A stretch of 64,000 nt of DNA, taken from contig NZ_JAGGNU010000024.1 of assembly GCF_018614915.1 (NCBI RefSeq), positions 62,001-126,000 of the forward strand, given 5' to 3'. The notes under the pieces are model-generated. The model did no database searches. It saw only the letters and a program-made list of their open reading frames with translations, and was not told the origin of the DNA. Origin of the DNA: Variovorax paradoxus (GTDB taxonomy: Bacteria; Pseudomonadota; Gammaproteobacteria; Burkholderiales; Burkholderiaceae_C). Positions 44,883-53,731 of this stretch are shown piece after piece. The translations under genes and the position numbers were made by a program. The stretch's first letter is position 1. Each line of letters begins with the position of its first letter.

Positions 44883-45571
44883 AGGAAGCGCTCTTCAGCC
44901 TGCACGACATCGGCGTGCACTATGGCCGGGTGCCGGCGCTGGTCGGCGCCACGCTGTCCATCCATGCCGGCGAGCGCGTCGCGCTGATCGGGGCCAACGG
45001 AAGCGGCAAGAGCACCCTGTTGCGGGTGCTGCACGGCCTGGTGCCGCATGCGTCCGGCGCCTTCGTCGGCAAGGTGCCGCTGCAGGCGCAGGCCATGCTG
45101 TTCCAGCGGCCGCACATGCTGCGCATGAGCGTGCGCAACAACGTCGCGCTCGCACTCTGGCTGCACGGCGTGCCATGGCGCAGCGCGCAGCGCGAGGCCA
45201 CGGCCGCGCTCGGGCGCGTCGGCCTCGCGGCGCTGGCCGGGCGCAATGCGCGCACGCTGTCGGGCGGCCAGCAGCAGCGCATGGCGCTGGCGCGCGCCTG
45301 GGCGCTGAAGCCGGCCGTGCTGCTGCTCGACGAACCCACCGCAAGCCTGGACCCCACCGCCAAGCGCGAGGTCGAAGCCCTGATCGACGATGCGGCGCAC
45401 GGCCGCACGCTGGTGTTCGCGAGCCACAACCTCGGCCAGGTCAAGCGGCTCGCGAGCCGCGTCATCTACCTGGAGCAGGGCCGGGTGCTGGCCGACCTGC
45501 CGGTGCACGATTTCTTCAACGGGCCGCTGCCCGAGGAAGCCCACTTGTTCGTGAAGGGAGAACTGGCATGA
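44879..45571 (+). CDS. tupC: Tungstate-type ABC transporter ATPase TupC
   Basis: This 230-residue ATPase starts with a GTG overlapping the tupB stop. Walker A GANGSGKSTLLRVL near residue 38, signature [15 protein letters not shown], Walker B LLLDEPTASLDP and FASHNLGQVKRLASRV are present. The Q-loop AMLFQRPHMLRMSVRNNV resembles TupC. It lacks the C-terminal oxyanion-binding extension of ModC. Confidence 0.88.
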   Translation: MKEALFSLHDIGVHYGRVPALVGATLSIHAGERVALIGANGSGKSTLLRVLHGLVPHASGAFVGKVPLQAQAMLFQRPHMLRMSVRNNVALALWLHGVPWRSAQREATAALGRVGLAALAGRNARTLSGGQQQRMALARAWALKPAVLLLDEPTASLDPTAKREVEALIDDAAHGRTLVFASHNLGQVKRLASRVIYLEQGRVLADLPVHDFFNGPLPEEAHLFVKGELA

Positions 45572-46398
45572 AAAAGACTGCAACGCGCTTCGCGGCAACG
45601 ATCGTTCTGGCGGCGGCCGCCTGCTCGGCGAACGCAGAGACCATCACCATGGCGTCCACCACCTCGACCGAGCAGTCGGGGCTGTTCTCGCACCTGCTGC
45701 CGGCCTTCAAGCAGGCCAGCGGCATCGACGTCAAGGTGGTGGCGGTCGGCACCGGCCAGGCGATCGACATGGCCAAGCGCGGCGATGCCGACGTGCTCTT
45801 CGTGCACGACGCGCAGTCCGAGGAGAAGTTCGTGGCCGAAGGCTTCGCGGCCAGGCGCTTCCCCGTCATGTACAACGACTTCGTGCTGGTCGGGCCCAAG
45901 AGCGACCCCGCCGCGGTGAAAGGCACCGACATCGCCGCCGCGCTCAAGAAGATCGGGGCCGGCAATGCGGCCTTCGTCTCGCGCGGCGACAAGAGCGGCA
46001 CCGATGCCGCCGAGCGCCGGCTCTGGGCGCAGGCCGGCGTGGCCGATGCCGGCCAGCCGGTGCCCAACGATCGGAAGGGCGCGGGCTACAAGGAATGCGG
46101 CTGCGGCATGGGCCCGGCGCTCAACATCGCGGCCTCGAGCAACGCCTACGTGCTGGCCGACCGCGGCACCTGGCTCAGCTTCAAGAACCGCGCCGACCTG
46201 GCGCTGCTGGTGGAGGGCGACAAGCGCCTCTTCAACCAGTACGGCGTGATGGTCGTGAGCCCGGCGAAGTTTCCGCAACTCAACAGCGCTGGCGCACAGA
46301 AGTTCGTCGACTGGGTGATCTCGCCGGCCGGGCAATCGACCATCGCCAGCTACAAGATCGGCGGCGAGCAGCTGTTCTTTCCCAATGCGGCCCAGTAG
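45568..46398 (+). CDS. tupA: Tungstate-type ABC transporter binding protein TupA
   Basis: This 276-residue periplasmic protein has a signal peptide ending at about SANA. It carries the TupA motif MASTTSTEQSGLFSHLLPAF (TTS oxyanion-binding loop), RGDADVLFVHDAQSEEKFV and FVSRGDKSGTDAAERRLW. These features distinguish TupA from ModA. It should bind tungstate (or molybdate) with high affinity. Preference between the two cannot be decided here. Overlaps tupC by 4 bp after GGGAGAA. Confidence 0.9.
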   Translation: MKKTATRFAATIVLAAAACSANAETITMASTTSTEQSGLFSHLLPAFKQASGIDVKVVAVGTGQAIDMAKRGDADVLFVHDAQSEEKFVAEGFAARRFPVMYNDFVLVGPKSDPAAVKGTDIAAALKKIGAGNAAFVSRGDKSGTDAAERRLWAQAGVADAGQPVPNDRKGAGYKECGCGMGPALNIAASSNAYVLADRGTWLSFKNRADLALLVEGDKRLFNQYGVMVVSPAKFPQLNSAGAQKFVDWVISPAGQSTIASYKIGGEQLFFPNAAQ

Positions 46399-46412
46399 GG
46401 CCTGCATGGCCC
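46398..46412. terminator. Possible hairpin between tupA and the convergent LysR gene
   Basis: GGGCC-TGCAT-GGCCC lies in the 15-bp gap between convergent stops, followed by CTTAT. The stem is short and no real T tract is present, so termination strength is doubtful. Confidence 0.35.
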
Positions 46413-46413
46413 C

Positions 46414-47331
46414 TTATCGGGACTTGCCCGAAGCGGCGGGGCGCGGCAGCCTTGGCTTTCGCACCGCCTTGCCGGCGTCGGTCCCGGCGCGCGGCCGCGC
46501 CACTTCCCTGAATCCTTTCAATGCCGGCTTCACGACCTTGGGATCGGCGCCGTTCGCATAAACGGCGTAGGCCGGATAGAGGAATTCGGGCGTGTCCGGC
46601 ACGCGCCGCAAGCGGCCGCTCTCCAGGTGCTCCCGGACGACGTCGAGCCGGAAGTAGCCGGTGCCTCCCGCGGCCAGCAGGTACTCGCGTCCGAGCGGGC
46701 CCAGCCGGGCCGTCACGCCGGCGTTCGACAGTTCGGGAAACGCCAGGCCGTGCTGCGCCGCAAAGTCGGCGCCCCAGTCGACATAGACATAGTCCTTGGC
46801 GCTCGGCACCTGCCCCGCTTTCGACGTCGTGACCATGACCAGCTTCTCTTCGATGAGGAGCTCGACGCGCAGGCCGGGCCGCTGCTGCGGCGCATAGACG
46901 ATGGCGATGTCGAGAACGCCCGCAGCCACCGCGTCGAGCAGCTCATGGGGATAGCCGACCTCCGTGCGAAGGGCCAGCTGCGGAGCGGCCGCGCGCATCC
47001 ACAGCAGCCATTGCAGCAGCAGCGGGTCCCACAGGCTGATCTCGCATCCGACGGAGAGGACGGCGCGGCGGCCCTCGGGCACCGCCACCTGGTGGCGTGC
47101 GCGCTCCCAGACCTGCACCAGCGTCGTCGCATGAGGCAGGAACTGCTCGCCCTCGAATGTCAGGGCGGCGCCGGCCTTGTTGCGGATGAAGAGCTGGCGG
47201 CCCAGCAGCGACTCCAGCGTGCGCACGCGCGCGCTGACCGAGGTCTGCGTCACGTGCAGGCGCTGGGCCGCGCGCTGGAAGCTGCGCGTGTCCACGATTT
47301 CGAGAAAGGTCCGGGCGAGGTTGATGTCCAT
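46414..47331 (-). CDS. LysR-family transcriptional regulator
   Basis: This 305-residue protein begins MDINLARTFLEIVDTRSFQR with HTH through VTQTSVSARVRTLESLLGRQ, and has an effector domain to about residue 275, then a basic tail (KAVRKPRLPRPAASGKSR). I chose the ATG at 47331, which starts exactly at the normal LysR N-terminus. An AT-rich palindrome lies just upstream. Its target is unclear: the divergent gene is a ferritin-like protein 189 bp away. Confidence 0.9.
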   Translation of the reverse strand: MDINLARTFLEIVDTRSFQRAAQRLHVTQTSVSARVRTLESLLGRQLFIRNKAGAALTFEGEQFLPHATTLVQVWERARHQVAVPEGRRAVLSVGCEISLWDPLLLQWLLWMRAAAPQLALRTEVGYPHELLDAVAAGVLDIAIVYAPQQRPGLRVELLIEEKLVMVTTSKAGQVPSAKDYVYVDWGADFAAQHGLAFPELSNAGVTARLGPLGREYLLAAGGTGYFRLDVVREHLESGRLRRVPDTPEFLYPAYAVYANGADPKVVKPALKGFREVARPRAGTDAGKAVRKPRLPRPAASGKSR

Positions 47332-47348
47332 GGCGGCTCCGTCGAGGC

Positions 47349-47367
47349 AATGCAAAATTATTGCATT
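47349..47367. promoter_or_regulatory. Palindromic operator upstream of the LysR gene
   Basis: AATGCAA-AATTA-TTGCATT, perfect seven-base arms, lies 18 bp from the LysR ATG in the AT-rich part of the gap. It fits a LysR autoregulatory site with T-N11-A character. Confidence 0.6.
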
Positions 47368-47519
47368 CAACCGGCAATAAATATCGGCTGAGCGCAGCCC
47401 CTCGCAGGAACAGGATGGCGACTCCGCCCATCCAATAGGCACAGGGACCCGTCGTGCCAAGCACACACGGCACCACGCCGAACCCCTGATTTCAGCTTCC
47501 ACCCACGAGGAGATTCGTC

Positions 47520-48089
47520 ATGTCCTTCTTTCAGATGCCTACCCCGGTCGCCGCGCGGCGCCTGTTCCTCGGCCGTTCGGGCCTGCTGCTGTCGGGCGCT
47601 GCGGTCGCGCTGCTGGCCGGCAAGGATGTGCTCGCCGCCAAGACAGGAGGCGCAGGTGCCGGCGATGTGCAGATCCTCAACACGGCGCTGGGCGCCGAGC
47701 TCGAGGCCATCGCGGCTTACCAGGTCGGCGCCGACAGCAAGCTGCTGGAGAAGCCCGTGCTCGACCTTGCCGTGACTTTCCAGGGCCACCACAAGGCGCA
47801 TGCGGACCTGCTCGCACAGACGGTCGCGAAGCTGGGCGGCAAGGCCGTGTCGGCGAAGGCGAAGTACGACTTTCCGCTCGAGCAGCTGAAGTCCCAGGCC
47901 GACGTGCTGCGCTTCGCTGCCAGGCTCGAGCAGGGTGCGGTCAGCGCCTACCTCGGGGCAGTGCCGCTGTTCGGCAACCGCGATCTGTCCAAGGCCGCCG
48001 CCAGCATCCTCGGCGACGAAGCCATGCACTGGGCCGTGCTGCGCCAGGCGCTGGGCGAGGCGCCCGTGCCTTCGGCCTTCGTGTCGTGA
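47520..48089 (+). CDS. Ferritin-like domain protein with twin-arginine signal
   Basis: This 189-residue protein has a Tat-like leader (AARRLFLGRSGLLLSGAAVA) and a four-helix ferritin-like domain with Glu and His residues spaced for metal binding (LGAELEAIAAYQVGAD, FQGHHKAHADLL, ARLEQGAVSAYLGAV, GDEAMHWAVLRQAL). Export as a folded, possibly metal-loaded protein is likely. Function is unknown. It shares a GTGA overlap with a small cytochrome c-like frame downstream, a pairing I recall from related genomes, though the cytochrome is broken here. Confidence 0.82.
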   Translation: MSFFQMPTPVAARRLFLGRSGLLLSGAAVALLAGKDVLAAKTGGAGAGDVQILNTALGAELEAIAAYQVGADSKLLEKPVLDLAVTFQGHHKAHADLLAQTVAKLGGKAVSAKAKYDFPLEQLKSQADVLRFAARLEQGAVSAYLGAVPLFGNRDLSKAAASILGDEAMHWAVLRQALGEAPVPSAFVS

Positions 48090-48250
48090 GTCCGGGTCCT
48101 TTGGTGCTGGCGGTGGTCATGGCAGTTGTGGCGGCAGCCCCGGCCCGGGCGGCGCCGGACCTGCTGCATGGCGAGCAGGTGTATGCGCGCTGCGTCGCAT
48201 GCCGAATGCCGCGCTTCGGCGGCAGCCGTCACCGGTCCATCGGCAGGTAG
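48086..48250 (+). pseudogene. Truncated c-type cytochrome fragment
   Basis: A 54-codon frame from a GTG overlapping the preceding stop encodes a signal peptide (LVLAVVMAVVAAAPARAAPD) and then GEQVYARCVACR. This looks like the start of a class I cytochrome c in which the haem motif CxxCH has become CVACR. Fourteen residues later it stops, and its end overlaps the 3' end of the convergent Lrp gene. Intact relatives run for about another 80 residues. It cannot bind haem covalently in the normal way. Probably a deletion remnant. Confidence 0.65.
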
Positions 48251-48696
48251 AGGCTTTCCTTGACTTCTTCCATCACGACGTAGCTATTGGACTCCGCCGG
48301 CACCGGCAGCTTCTTCAGCAGATCGCCCAGCAGGCGCCGGTAGTCGCTCATGGCGCGCAGCCGCGCCTTCACCAGGTAGTCGAAGCCGCCGGACACCAGG
48401 TGGCATTCCATCACCTCGGGCACGTGCAGCAGTTCCTTCCTCACCTTGTCGAAGACATCGGCCGACTTGGAGGACAGCGTGATCTCCACGAACACCAAGA
48501 GCGTCTTGCCGATCGCCTTGGGATCGATGCGCGCGTGGTAGCCGGTGATCACGCCATCGCGTTCCATGCGCCGGACGCGCTCGGAGCAGGGCGAGGTCGA
48601 GAGGCCGATCTGCTCGGCCAGCTCGGTCATCGAGATGCGGCCCTGGCGCTGCAGGATGTCGAGGATCTTGCGGTCGGTGCGGTCGAGTTCGGTCAT
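48229..48696 (-). CDS. Lrp/AsnC-family transcriptional regulator
   Basis: This 155-residue protein has an AsnC-type HTH (ILDILQRQGRISMTELAEQI, then STSPCSERVRRMERDGVITG) and a RAM ligand-binding domain (FVEITLSSKSADVFDKV to the end). It is divergent from the D-amino acid dehydrogenase gene, as DadR/BkdR-like regulators are, so alanine or another amino acid is the likely effector. Its 3' end overlaps the cytochrome fragment on the other strand by 22 bp. Confidence 0.92.
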   Translation of the reverse strand: MTELDRTDRKILDILQRQGRISMTELAEQIGLSTSPCSERVRRMERDGVITGYHARIDPKAIGKTLLVFVEITLSSKSADVFDKVRKELLHVPEVMECHLVSGGFDYLVKARLRAMSDYRRLLGDLLKKLPVPAESNSYVVMEEVKESLYLPMDR

Positions 48697-48715
48697 TGGC
48701 AGCAAGAAACACTGG

Positions 48716-48728
48716 ATTTCATGGAAAT
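48716..48728. promoter_or_regulatory. Candidate Lrp-type site between the regulator and dadA
   Basis: ATTTC-ATG-GAAAT, a perfect five-base-arm inverted repeat in the AT-rich 99-bp gap, resembles the loose A/T-rich sites of Lrp/AsnC regulators. The arms are short. Confidence 0.45.
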
Positions 48729-48795
48729 TTCAGTGGAGTTTATGGCATAGGGATGAATACGCTCGGCTCTTCTGTTGAAGCGAAGAGGTCTTGCG

Positions 48796-50106
48796 ATGAA
48801 AGTGATCGTTCTGGGCGGCGGCGTCATCGGTGTCACCACCGCCTACTACCTCGCGCGTGGCGGCGCGCAAGTGACGCTGGTCGATCGCCAGGGCGGCCCC
48901 GCGGAAGAAACCAGCTTCGCCAATGCCGGCCAGGTGTCGCCCGGCTATTCCACGCCGTGGGCGGCGCCGGGCATTCCCTTCAAGGCGCTCAAGTGGATGT
49001 TCCAGAAGCACGCGCCGCTCTCGATCCGGCCCGACGGCAGCCTGTTCCAGCTGCGCTGGATGGCAGCCATGCTGAAGAACTGCTCGCCCGAGCGCTATGC
49101 GGTCAACAAGGAACGCATGATGCGCGTGGCCGAATACAGCCGCGACTGCCTGCGCGAGCTGCGCGCCGAAACCGGCATCGCCTACGAGCACCGCACCCAG
49201 GGCACGCTGCAGCTCTTTCGTACCCAGGCGCAGGTCGATGCGGTGCAGCGCGACGTGGCGGTGCTGCAGGAGTGCGGCGTGCCCTATCAGCTGCTCGATC
49301 GCCGGCAACTGGCCGCGGTCGAGCCGGCCCTGGCCCGCACGGGCGACCTGCTGGCCGGCGGCCTGCGCCTGCCCAATGACGAGACCGGCGACTGCCACCT
49401 GTTCACGCGCGGGCTGGCCGATGTCGCGCGCGGGCTCGGCGTGGATTTCCGTTTCGACCAGAGCGTCGAAGGGCTCGTCACCGAAGGCGGCCGCATCACC
49501 GGCGTGCGCCTCGGCGGCCCGGCGCGCGAGCTGCTCACGGCCGATCGCTACGTGCTTGCCTTCGGCAGCTATTCGCGCGGCTTCGCGGCCGGGCTGGGCC
49601 TCGACATCCCGGTCTACCCGGTCAAGGGCTACTCGTTGACGGTGCCGCTCGTCGATCCGGCTGCCGCACCGCAGTCCACCGTGCTCGACGAGACCTACAA
49701 GGTTGCCGTCACGCGCTTCGACGACCGCATCCGCGTCGGCGGCATGGCCGAGCTCGGCGGCTTCGACCTGCGCCTGAACCCGCGCCGGCGCGAGACGCTG
49801 GAGCGCGTGATCACCGACCTGTTCCCCTGCGGCGACCTGCCGCGCGCCAGCTTCTGGACCGGGCTCAGGCCGATGACGCCCGACAGCACGCCGATCGTCG
49901 GCGCCACGCCTTATGCCAACCTGTTCCTCAACACCGGGCACGGCACGCTGGGCTGGACCATGGCCTGCGGCTCGGGCAAGGTGGTGGCCGACCAGGTCAT
50001 GGGACGGCGGCCCGACATCCGCACCGACGGCCTCGCGATGGACCGCTACGGCGCGCCCGCGCCGCGGCGTCCGGTGGGCGCGCTGCCGAGCGGCGCTTCG
50101 GCCTGA
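48796..50106 (+). CDS. dadA: D-amino acid dehydrogenase (small subunit, DadA)
   Basis: This 436-residue FAD enzyme oxidises D-amino acids to keto acids and passes electrons to the quinone pool. FAD motif [20 protein letters not shown] at the N-terminus, [20 protein letters not shown] near residue 40 and the C-terminal [19 protein letters not shown] are characteristic of DadA. The length is normal. Divergent from an Lrp-type gene; no alanine racemase gene is adjacent. The ATG at 48796 gives the standard N-terminus. Confidence 0.94.
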   Translation: MKVIVLGGGVIGVTTAYYLARGGAQVTLVDRQGGPAEETSFANAGQVSPGYSTPWAAPGIPFKALKWMFQKHAPLSIRPDGSLFQLRWMAAMLKNCSPERYAVNKERMMRVAEYSRDCLRELRAETGIAYEHRTQGTLQLFRTQAQVDAVQRDVAVLQECGVPYQLLDRRQLAAVEPALARTGDLLAGGLRLPNDETGDCHLFTRGLADVARGLGVDFRFDQSVEGLVTEGGRITGVRLGGPARELLTADRYVLAFGSYSRGFAAGLGLDIPVYPVKGYSLTVPLVDPAAAPQSTVLDETYKVAVTRFDDRIRVGGMAELGGFDLRLNPRRRETLERVITDLFPCGDLPRASFWTGLRPMTPDSTPIVGATPYANLFLNTGHGTLGWTMACGSGKVVADQVMGRRPDIRTDGLAMDRYGAPAPRRPVGALPSGASA

Positions 50107-50110
50107 TCGC

Positions 50111-50656
50111 TCAGTCGGGCTTTCGTTCTGCCGCCTCGAGCAGCGCCGCAGCCCTGCGGCGCCCGTGGCGGTCCAGCGGCCGGAACGCCACGCCTTTCTG
50201 CCGGTTGTAGAACTCGAAGAAGCGCTCGACCTCGTCGAGCACGTCAGGCGCGATATCTGCCAGCGTTTCGCACTCGCGGTAGCGATGGGAGCTCGAAGCC
50301 ACCAGCAGGAAGCGATCGTTGCGAACCGGCTTGCCGCCTTTCTTCTGTTGTTCGGCCTCGATCACCCCGGCCAGCCTGCACGGGACGACGACGCCGGGCG
50401 CGACGGCTTCGTCCATCAGCACCAGTGCATCGAGCGGATCGCCGTCCGCTCCCCGGGTGCTCGGCAGAAAGCCGAAGTCGTAGGGGAACGAGACACCCAG
50501 CGGCAGCACGGCATGCAGTTCCAGCGTGCGGCTCTCAGGCTCGTACTTGAGCTTGTTGCGCGAGCCCTGAACAGCTTCGATCACGACGCGGTAGTTGCCG
50601 TCCGCGTCGCGAAGCGGCAGGCGGTCCAGCGCTGCCGTGGTTGCCGGTGTGCTCAT
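50111..50656 (-). CDS. Inorganic pyrophosphatase (family I)
   Basis: This 181-residue protein has SFPYDFGFLPST and the family I signature DGDPLDALVLMDE near residue 75 and EVERFFEFYNRQKGVAFRPL toward the end. The lysine and tyrosine pattern differs somewhat from Ppa of Escherichia coli, so it may be a second or specialised member; it could also be the main enzyme. It lies alone, convergent with dadA and divergent from the GntR gene. Confidence 0.88.
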   Translation of the reverse strand: MSTPATTAALDRLPLRDADGNYRVVIEAVQGSRNKLKYEPESRTLELHAVLPLGVSFPYDFGFLPSTRGADGDPLDALVLMDEAVAPGVVVPCRLAGVIEAEQQKKGGKPVRNDRFLLVASSSHRYRECETLADIAPDVLDEVERFFEFYNRQKGVAFRPLDRHGRRRAAALLEAAERKPD

Positions 50657-50783
50657 GGCGCCGACCTTGGCTGCGCGCCAGCGCGAAGCCCGGAGGACAA
50701 CACCGCACCCCCATGCAGGAAAAGACTTGCGCGTTCGGGTTTCTCCGCAGAGGGATAGTCCGGGAGGCATCCTGGTTTGCCGC

Positions 50784-50794
50784 TGGTAAAACCA
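50784..50794. promoter_or_regulatory. GntR/FadR-type operator
   Basis: TGGT-AAA-ACCA is a perfect match to the TGGTNNNACCA pattern of FCD-class GntR regulators, four bases before the GntR ATG. A TGGTTT 11 bases to the left may form part of a wider site. Binding here would block translation start and transcription of the transporter operon. Confidence 0.65.
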
Positions 50795-50798
50795 CGGC

Positions 50799-51578
50799 AT
50801 GACAAAGAGAATCCAAGCGCCCTCGATCACGCGGACGCAGGAAGCGGAAGGCACGGGCTTCGCCAAGGTGTTCGCTTTCCTGCGCGACAAGCTGCTCGAG
50901 GGCAGCATCCGCTCGGGGGATCGGCTGGTGGCCGAACGCGAGCTCGCGCTGCAGCTGGGCGTCAGCCGGCCCATCGTGCGCGAGGCGCTGCGCGCCCTGT
51001 CCATGATGGGCGTGGTCGAGATCCGCGAGCGCGTGGGCACCATCGTGCGCAAGCCCGACGTGTCGGTGCTGGGCGACTTCTTCGCCTTCTCGATGGCGCA
51101 GCAGGCCGATATCGTGGACGACGTGATGCAGGCGCGCATTGCGATCGAGGTGCAGGCGGTGCGCCTGGCCTGCCGGCACGCCTCCACTTCCGACCTGGAA
51201 CGCATCGCCGCGGCGGTTGACCGCATCGAGGCAACGGTCGACGATTCCGACGAGGGCAGCCGCGCGGACTACGAGTTCCACACGGCATTGGTGCGGGCGA
51301 GCCGATCCGAAACCCTCATGCAGCTGTATGCGGCGATGTCGACGCTCCTGATGCGCTCGCACCACGAGCGGCGGGACGTGGTCGGCGGCGATCCGGCGGT
51401 CAAGCAATACCTGGTTGAAGACCATTCGCGCATCTTCCAGGCGCTGGTCTCGCGCGACGAAGACCTGGCCGACCAGGTGCTGCGCAAGCACTTCAGCATC
51501 GGCGACGAATATCGGCGCAAGGCCGCCACTGGGCCGGCCGCGCGCAACCGGCCGCCGAAGCGCGAGGAGATGGCGTGA
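50799..51578 (+). CDS. GntR-family (FadR/FCD type) transcriptional regulator
   Basis: This 259-residue protein has a GntR winged helix at about residues 20-85 (LAVERELALQLGVSRPIVREALR-like VAERELALQLGVSRPIVREA) and a helical FCD effector domain at about 105-235 (DVMQARIAIEVQAVRLACRH). The FCD metal-site histidines appear present (EFHTALVRAS, DHSRIFQAL). It is the first gene of a run with transporter, isomerase and kinase, and it overlaps the next gene by 4 bp. The likely effector is a sugar acid or amino-acid conjugate. Confidence 0.92.
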   Translation: MTKRIQAPSITRTQEAEGTGFAKVFAFLRDKLLEGSIRSGDRLVAERELALQLGVSRPIVREALRALSMMGVVEIRERVGTIVRKPDVSVLGDFFAFSMAQQADIVDDVMQARIAIEVQAVRLACRHASTSDLERIAAAVDRIEATVDDSDEGSRADYEFHTALVRASRSETLMQLYAAMSTLLMRSHHERRDVVGGDPAVKQYLVEDHSRIFQALVSRDEDLADQVLRKHFSIGDEYRRKAATGPAARNRPPKREEMA

Positions 51579-52255
51579 TCGATTTCGACTTCGGGGTCGT
51601 GCTCCAACGCTGGCCGCTGTTCGTCGATGGTGCCTGGCTCACCGTGCGGCTGGCGCTGGTCGCCACCTTGTCGGGCTTTGCGATCGGCACGCTGTGCGCC
51701 GCCGGCAGGCGAAGCAGCCACCGCTTGCTGGCGCGTGCCTGCGGCGCCTATGTGGAACTGATCCGCAACACGCCGCTCCTGGTCCAGATCTTTCTTGTCT
51801 ACTTCGGCCTGTCCAGCCTCGGCCTGTCGCTGTCGGCGTTCACCGTGGCGGTGATCGCGCTCGCGGTCAACGCCGGCGCCTATGCGACGGAAATCATGCG
51901 CGCCGGTTTCGACTCGGTGAACCGCAGCCAGATCGAAGCTGCGGAATGCCTCGGCCTCTCGCGGCTGCAGGTGTACTGGCACGTCGTGCTGCTACCCGCG
52001 ATGGAACGCGTGTACCCGGCGCTGACCAGCCAGTTCGTGCTGCTGATGCTGGCTTCGTCGATCTGCTCGCAGATCTCGGCCGAGGAGCTCACGGCGATCG
52101 CCAACCACGTGCAGTCGGACACTTACCGTCCCTTCGAGGCCTTCATCCTGGTCGGCGCGGCCTACATCCTGTTGTCGCTGCTCATGCGCCTCGGCTTCTG
52201 GGGCCTGGGCGCGCTGCTGTTCCCGCGCCGCCGCCGGCTAGGCACCCCGCTGTGA
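51575..52255 (+). CDS. Polar amino acid-type ABC transporter permease 1
   Basis: This 226-residue HisM-type permease starts with GTG overlapping the GntR stop (GTGA). Family blocks LIRNTPLLVQIFLVYFGLSS and AECLGLSRLQVYWHVVLLPA (EAA loop) are present. It pairs with the next permease to form a heterodimeric channel. Transporters of this class carry amino acids, opines and some sugar-amine conjugates. Confidence 0.9.
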   Translation: MIDFDFGVVLQRWPLFVDGAWLTVRLALVATLSGFAIGTLCAAGRRSSHRLLARACGAYVELIRNTPLLVQIFLVYFGLSSLGLSLSAFTVAVIALAVNAGAYATEIMRAGFDSVNRSQIEAAECLGLSRLQVYWHVVLLPAMERVYPALTSQFVLLMLASSICSQISAEELTAIANHVQSDTYRPFEAFILVGAAYILLSLLMRLGFWGLGALLFPRRRRLGTPL

Positions 52256-52956
52256 TGACCGGCACCGCATTCAACGCCAACCACCTGCTGTTCCTGCTGC
52301 AGGGGGCCGGGTGGACCGCAATCCTCTCGCTCATCGCTTTCGCCGGCGGCGGCCTGTGCGCGTTCATCGTCGCGCTCGCGCGGGTTTCGCCCCATCGCTC
52401 GGTGCGCGCAACGGCGGGTCTGTGGGTGCAGCTGGTGCAGGGCTCGCCGCTCTTGGTCATCATGTTCCTGGCCTTCTTCGGGCTGCCGACCCTGGGCATC
52501 AAGGTCTCGGCGCTGGCCGCGGCCGGCGTGTCGCTGACGATCTATGTCTCGGCCTATCTGGGCGAAATCTGGCGCGGCGCCATTCAGGCGGTTCCGCGCG
52601 CGCAGTGGGAGGCTGCCGAATGCCTGGCGCTGAGCCGCACGCAACGCATGTTCAAGGTCGTGCTGCCGCAGGCCGTGCGGCTGGCCACGCCGCCCACGGT
52701 CGGCTTCATGGTTCAGATCGTCAAGAACACCTCGCTCGCTTCGGTGGTCGGCTTCGTCGAGCTCGCGCGCTCGGGACAGATCATCAACAACTCGATCTTC
52801 GAGCCCTTCATCGTCTACCTCTTCATCGCGGCGATCTACTTCGTGCTGTGCTATCCGCTCTCGGTCTGGAGCCGGCGGCTCGAGCGCAGGGCTGTCGCAT
52901 CTCCTACTGCGGCGAAGGCCGCCTTCACCCATGACCCTGTCCTCGCCCAATCCTGA
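52255..52956 (+). CDS. Polar amino acid-type ABC transporter permease 2
   Basis: This 233-residue HisQ-type permease has LVQGSPLLVIMFLAFFGLPT, the EAA region AAECLALSRTQRMFKVVLPQ and VKNTSLASVVGFVELARSGQ. The ATG overlaps the upstream TGA by one base. Its last 26 bp overlap the ATPase gene, so translation is coupled. Confidence 0.9.
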   Translation: MTGTAFNANHLLFLLQGAGWTAILSLIAFAGGGLCAFIVALARVSPHRSVRATAGLWVQLVQGSPLLVIMFLAFFGLPTLGIKVSALAAAGVSLTIYVSAYLGEIWRGAIQAVPRAQWEAAECLALSRTQRMFKVVLPQAVRLATPPTVGFMVQIVKNTSLASVVGFVELARSGQIINNSIFEPFIVYLFIAAIYFVLCYPLSVWSRRLERRAVASPTAAKAAFTHDPVLAQS

Positions 52957-53692
52957 GTCCGCCACGGCGCCGGTCGTGCGGCTGCACGACGTGCACAAGA
53001 GCTTCGGCGCGCTGAAAGTGCTCGAAGGCGTCGGCTTCGAAGTCGGCCGCGGCCAGGTGACGGCGATCATCGGCCGCAGCGGCTCGGGCAAGAGCACGGC
53101 GCTGCGCTGCATCGACCGTCTCGAGCGCATCGACAGCGGCGAGATCGTGGTCTGCGGCCATCGCGTCGACGACGCCGGCATCGACCTCAAGGCGCTGCGG
53201 CTCGATGTCGGCATCGTCTTCCAGAGCTACAACCTCTTTCCGCACCTGACGATCGAGCAGAACATCTCGCTCGCGCCGCGCTCGGCCAGGGGCCTTGCCA
53301 GGTCGGCCGCGCGCTCGCTCGCGCACGAGGTGCTGGCCAAGGTCGGGCTCGCGGACAAGGCGGCCTCCTACCCCGAGCAGCTGTCGGGCGGCCAGCAGCA
53401 GCGCGTCGCCATCGCGCGCTCGCTGGCGATGCAGCCGAAGGTGATGCTGTTCGACGAGGTGACCTCGGCGCTCGACCCGGAGCTCACCGGCGAGGTGCTG
53501 CGCGTCATCGAGGACCTCGCGGCCGGCGGCATGACCATGGTGATGGTCACCCACGAGATGGCGTTCGCACGCAAGGTTGCAGATCAGGTGCTCTTCATGC
53601 ACCGCGGCAGGGTCTGGGAGCGCGGAGGCCCCGAGATCCTGTCTTCCCCGCAAACCGCCGAACTTCGGCAGTTCGTGGCCAGCGAGCTCTGA
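52931..53692 (+). CDS. Polar amino acid-type ABC transporter ATPase
   Basis: This 253-residue ATPase has Walker A GRSGSGKSTALRCI near residue 45, VFQSYNLFPHLTIEQNISLA, signature [15 protein letters not shown], Walker B LFDEVTSALDPE and MVTHEMAFARKVADQV. Walker B reads DEVTSAL, where most relatives have DEPTSAL, a tolerated variation. Works with the two upstream permeases. Confidence 0.91.
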   Translation: MTLSSPNPESATAPVVRLHDVHKSFGALKVLEGVGFEVGRGQVTAIIGRSGSGKSTALRCIDRLERIDSGEIVVCGHRVDDAGIDLKALRLDVGIVFQSYNLFPHLTIEQNISLAPRSARGLARSAARSLAHEVLAKVGLADKAASYPEQLSGGQQQRVAIARSLAMQPKVMLFDEVTSALDPELTGEVLRVIEDLAAGGMTMVMVTHEMAFARKVADQVLFMHRGRVWERGGPEILSSPQTAELRQFVASEL

Positions 53693-53731
53693 AGGCTGGC
53701 CTTCCTTCGAAACCCTGGAGACAACACAACC

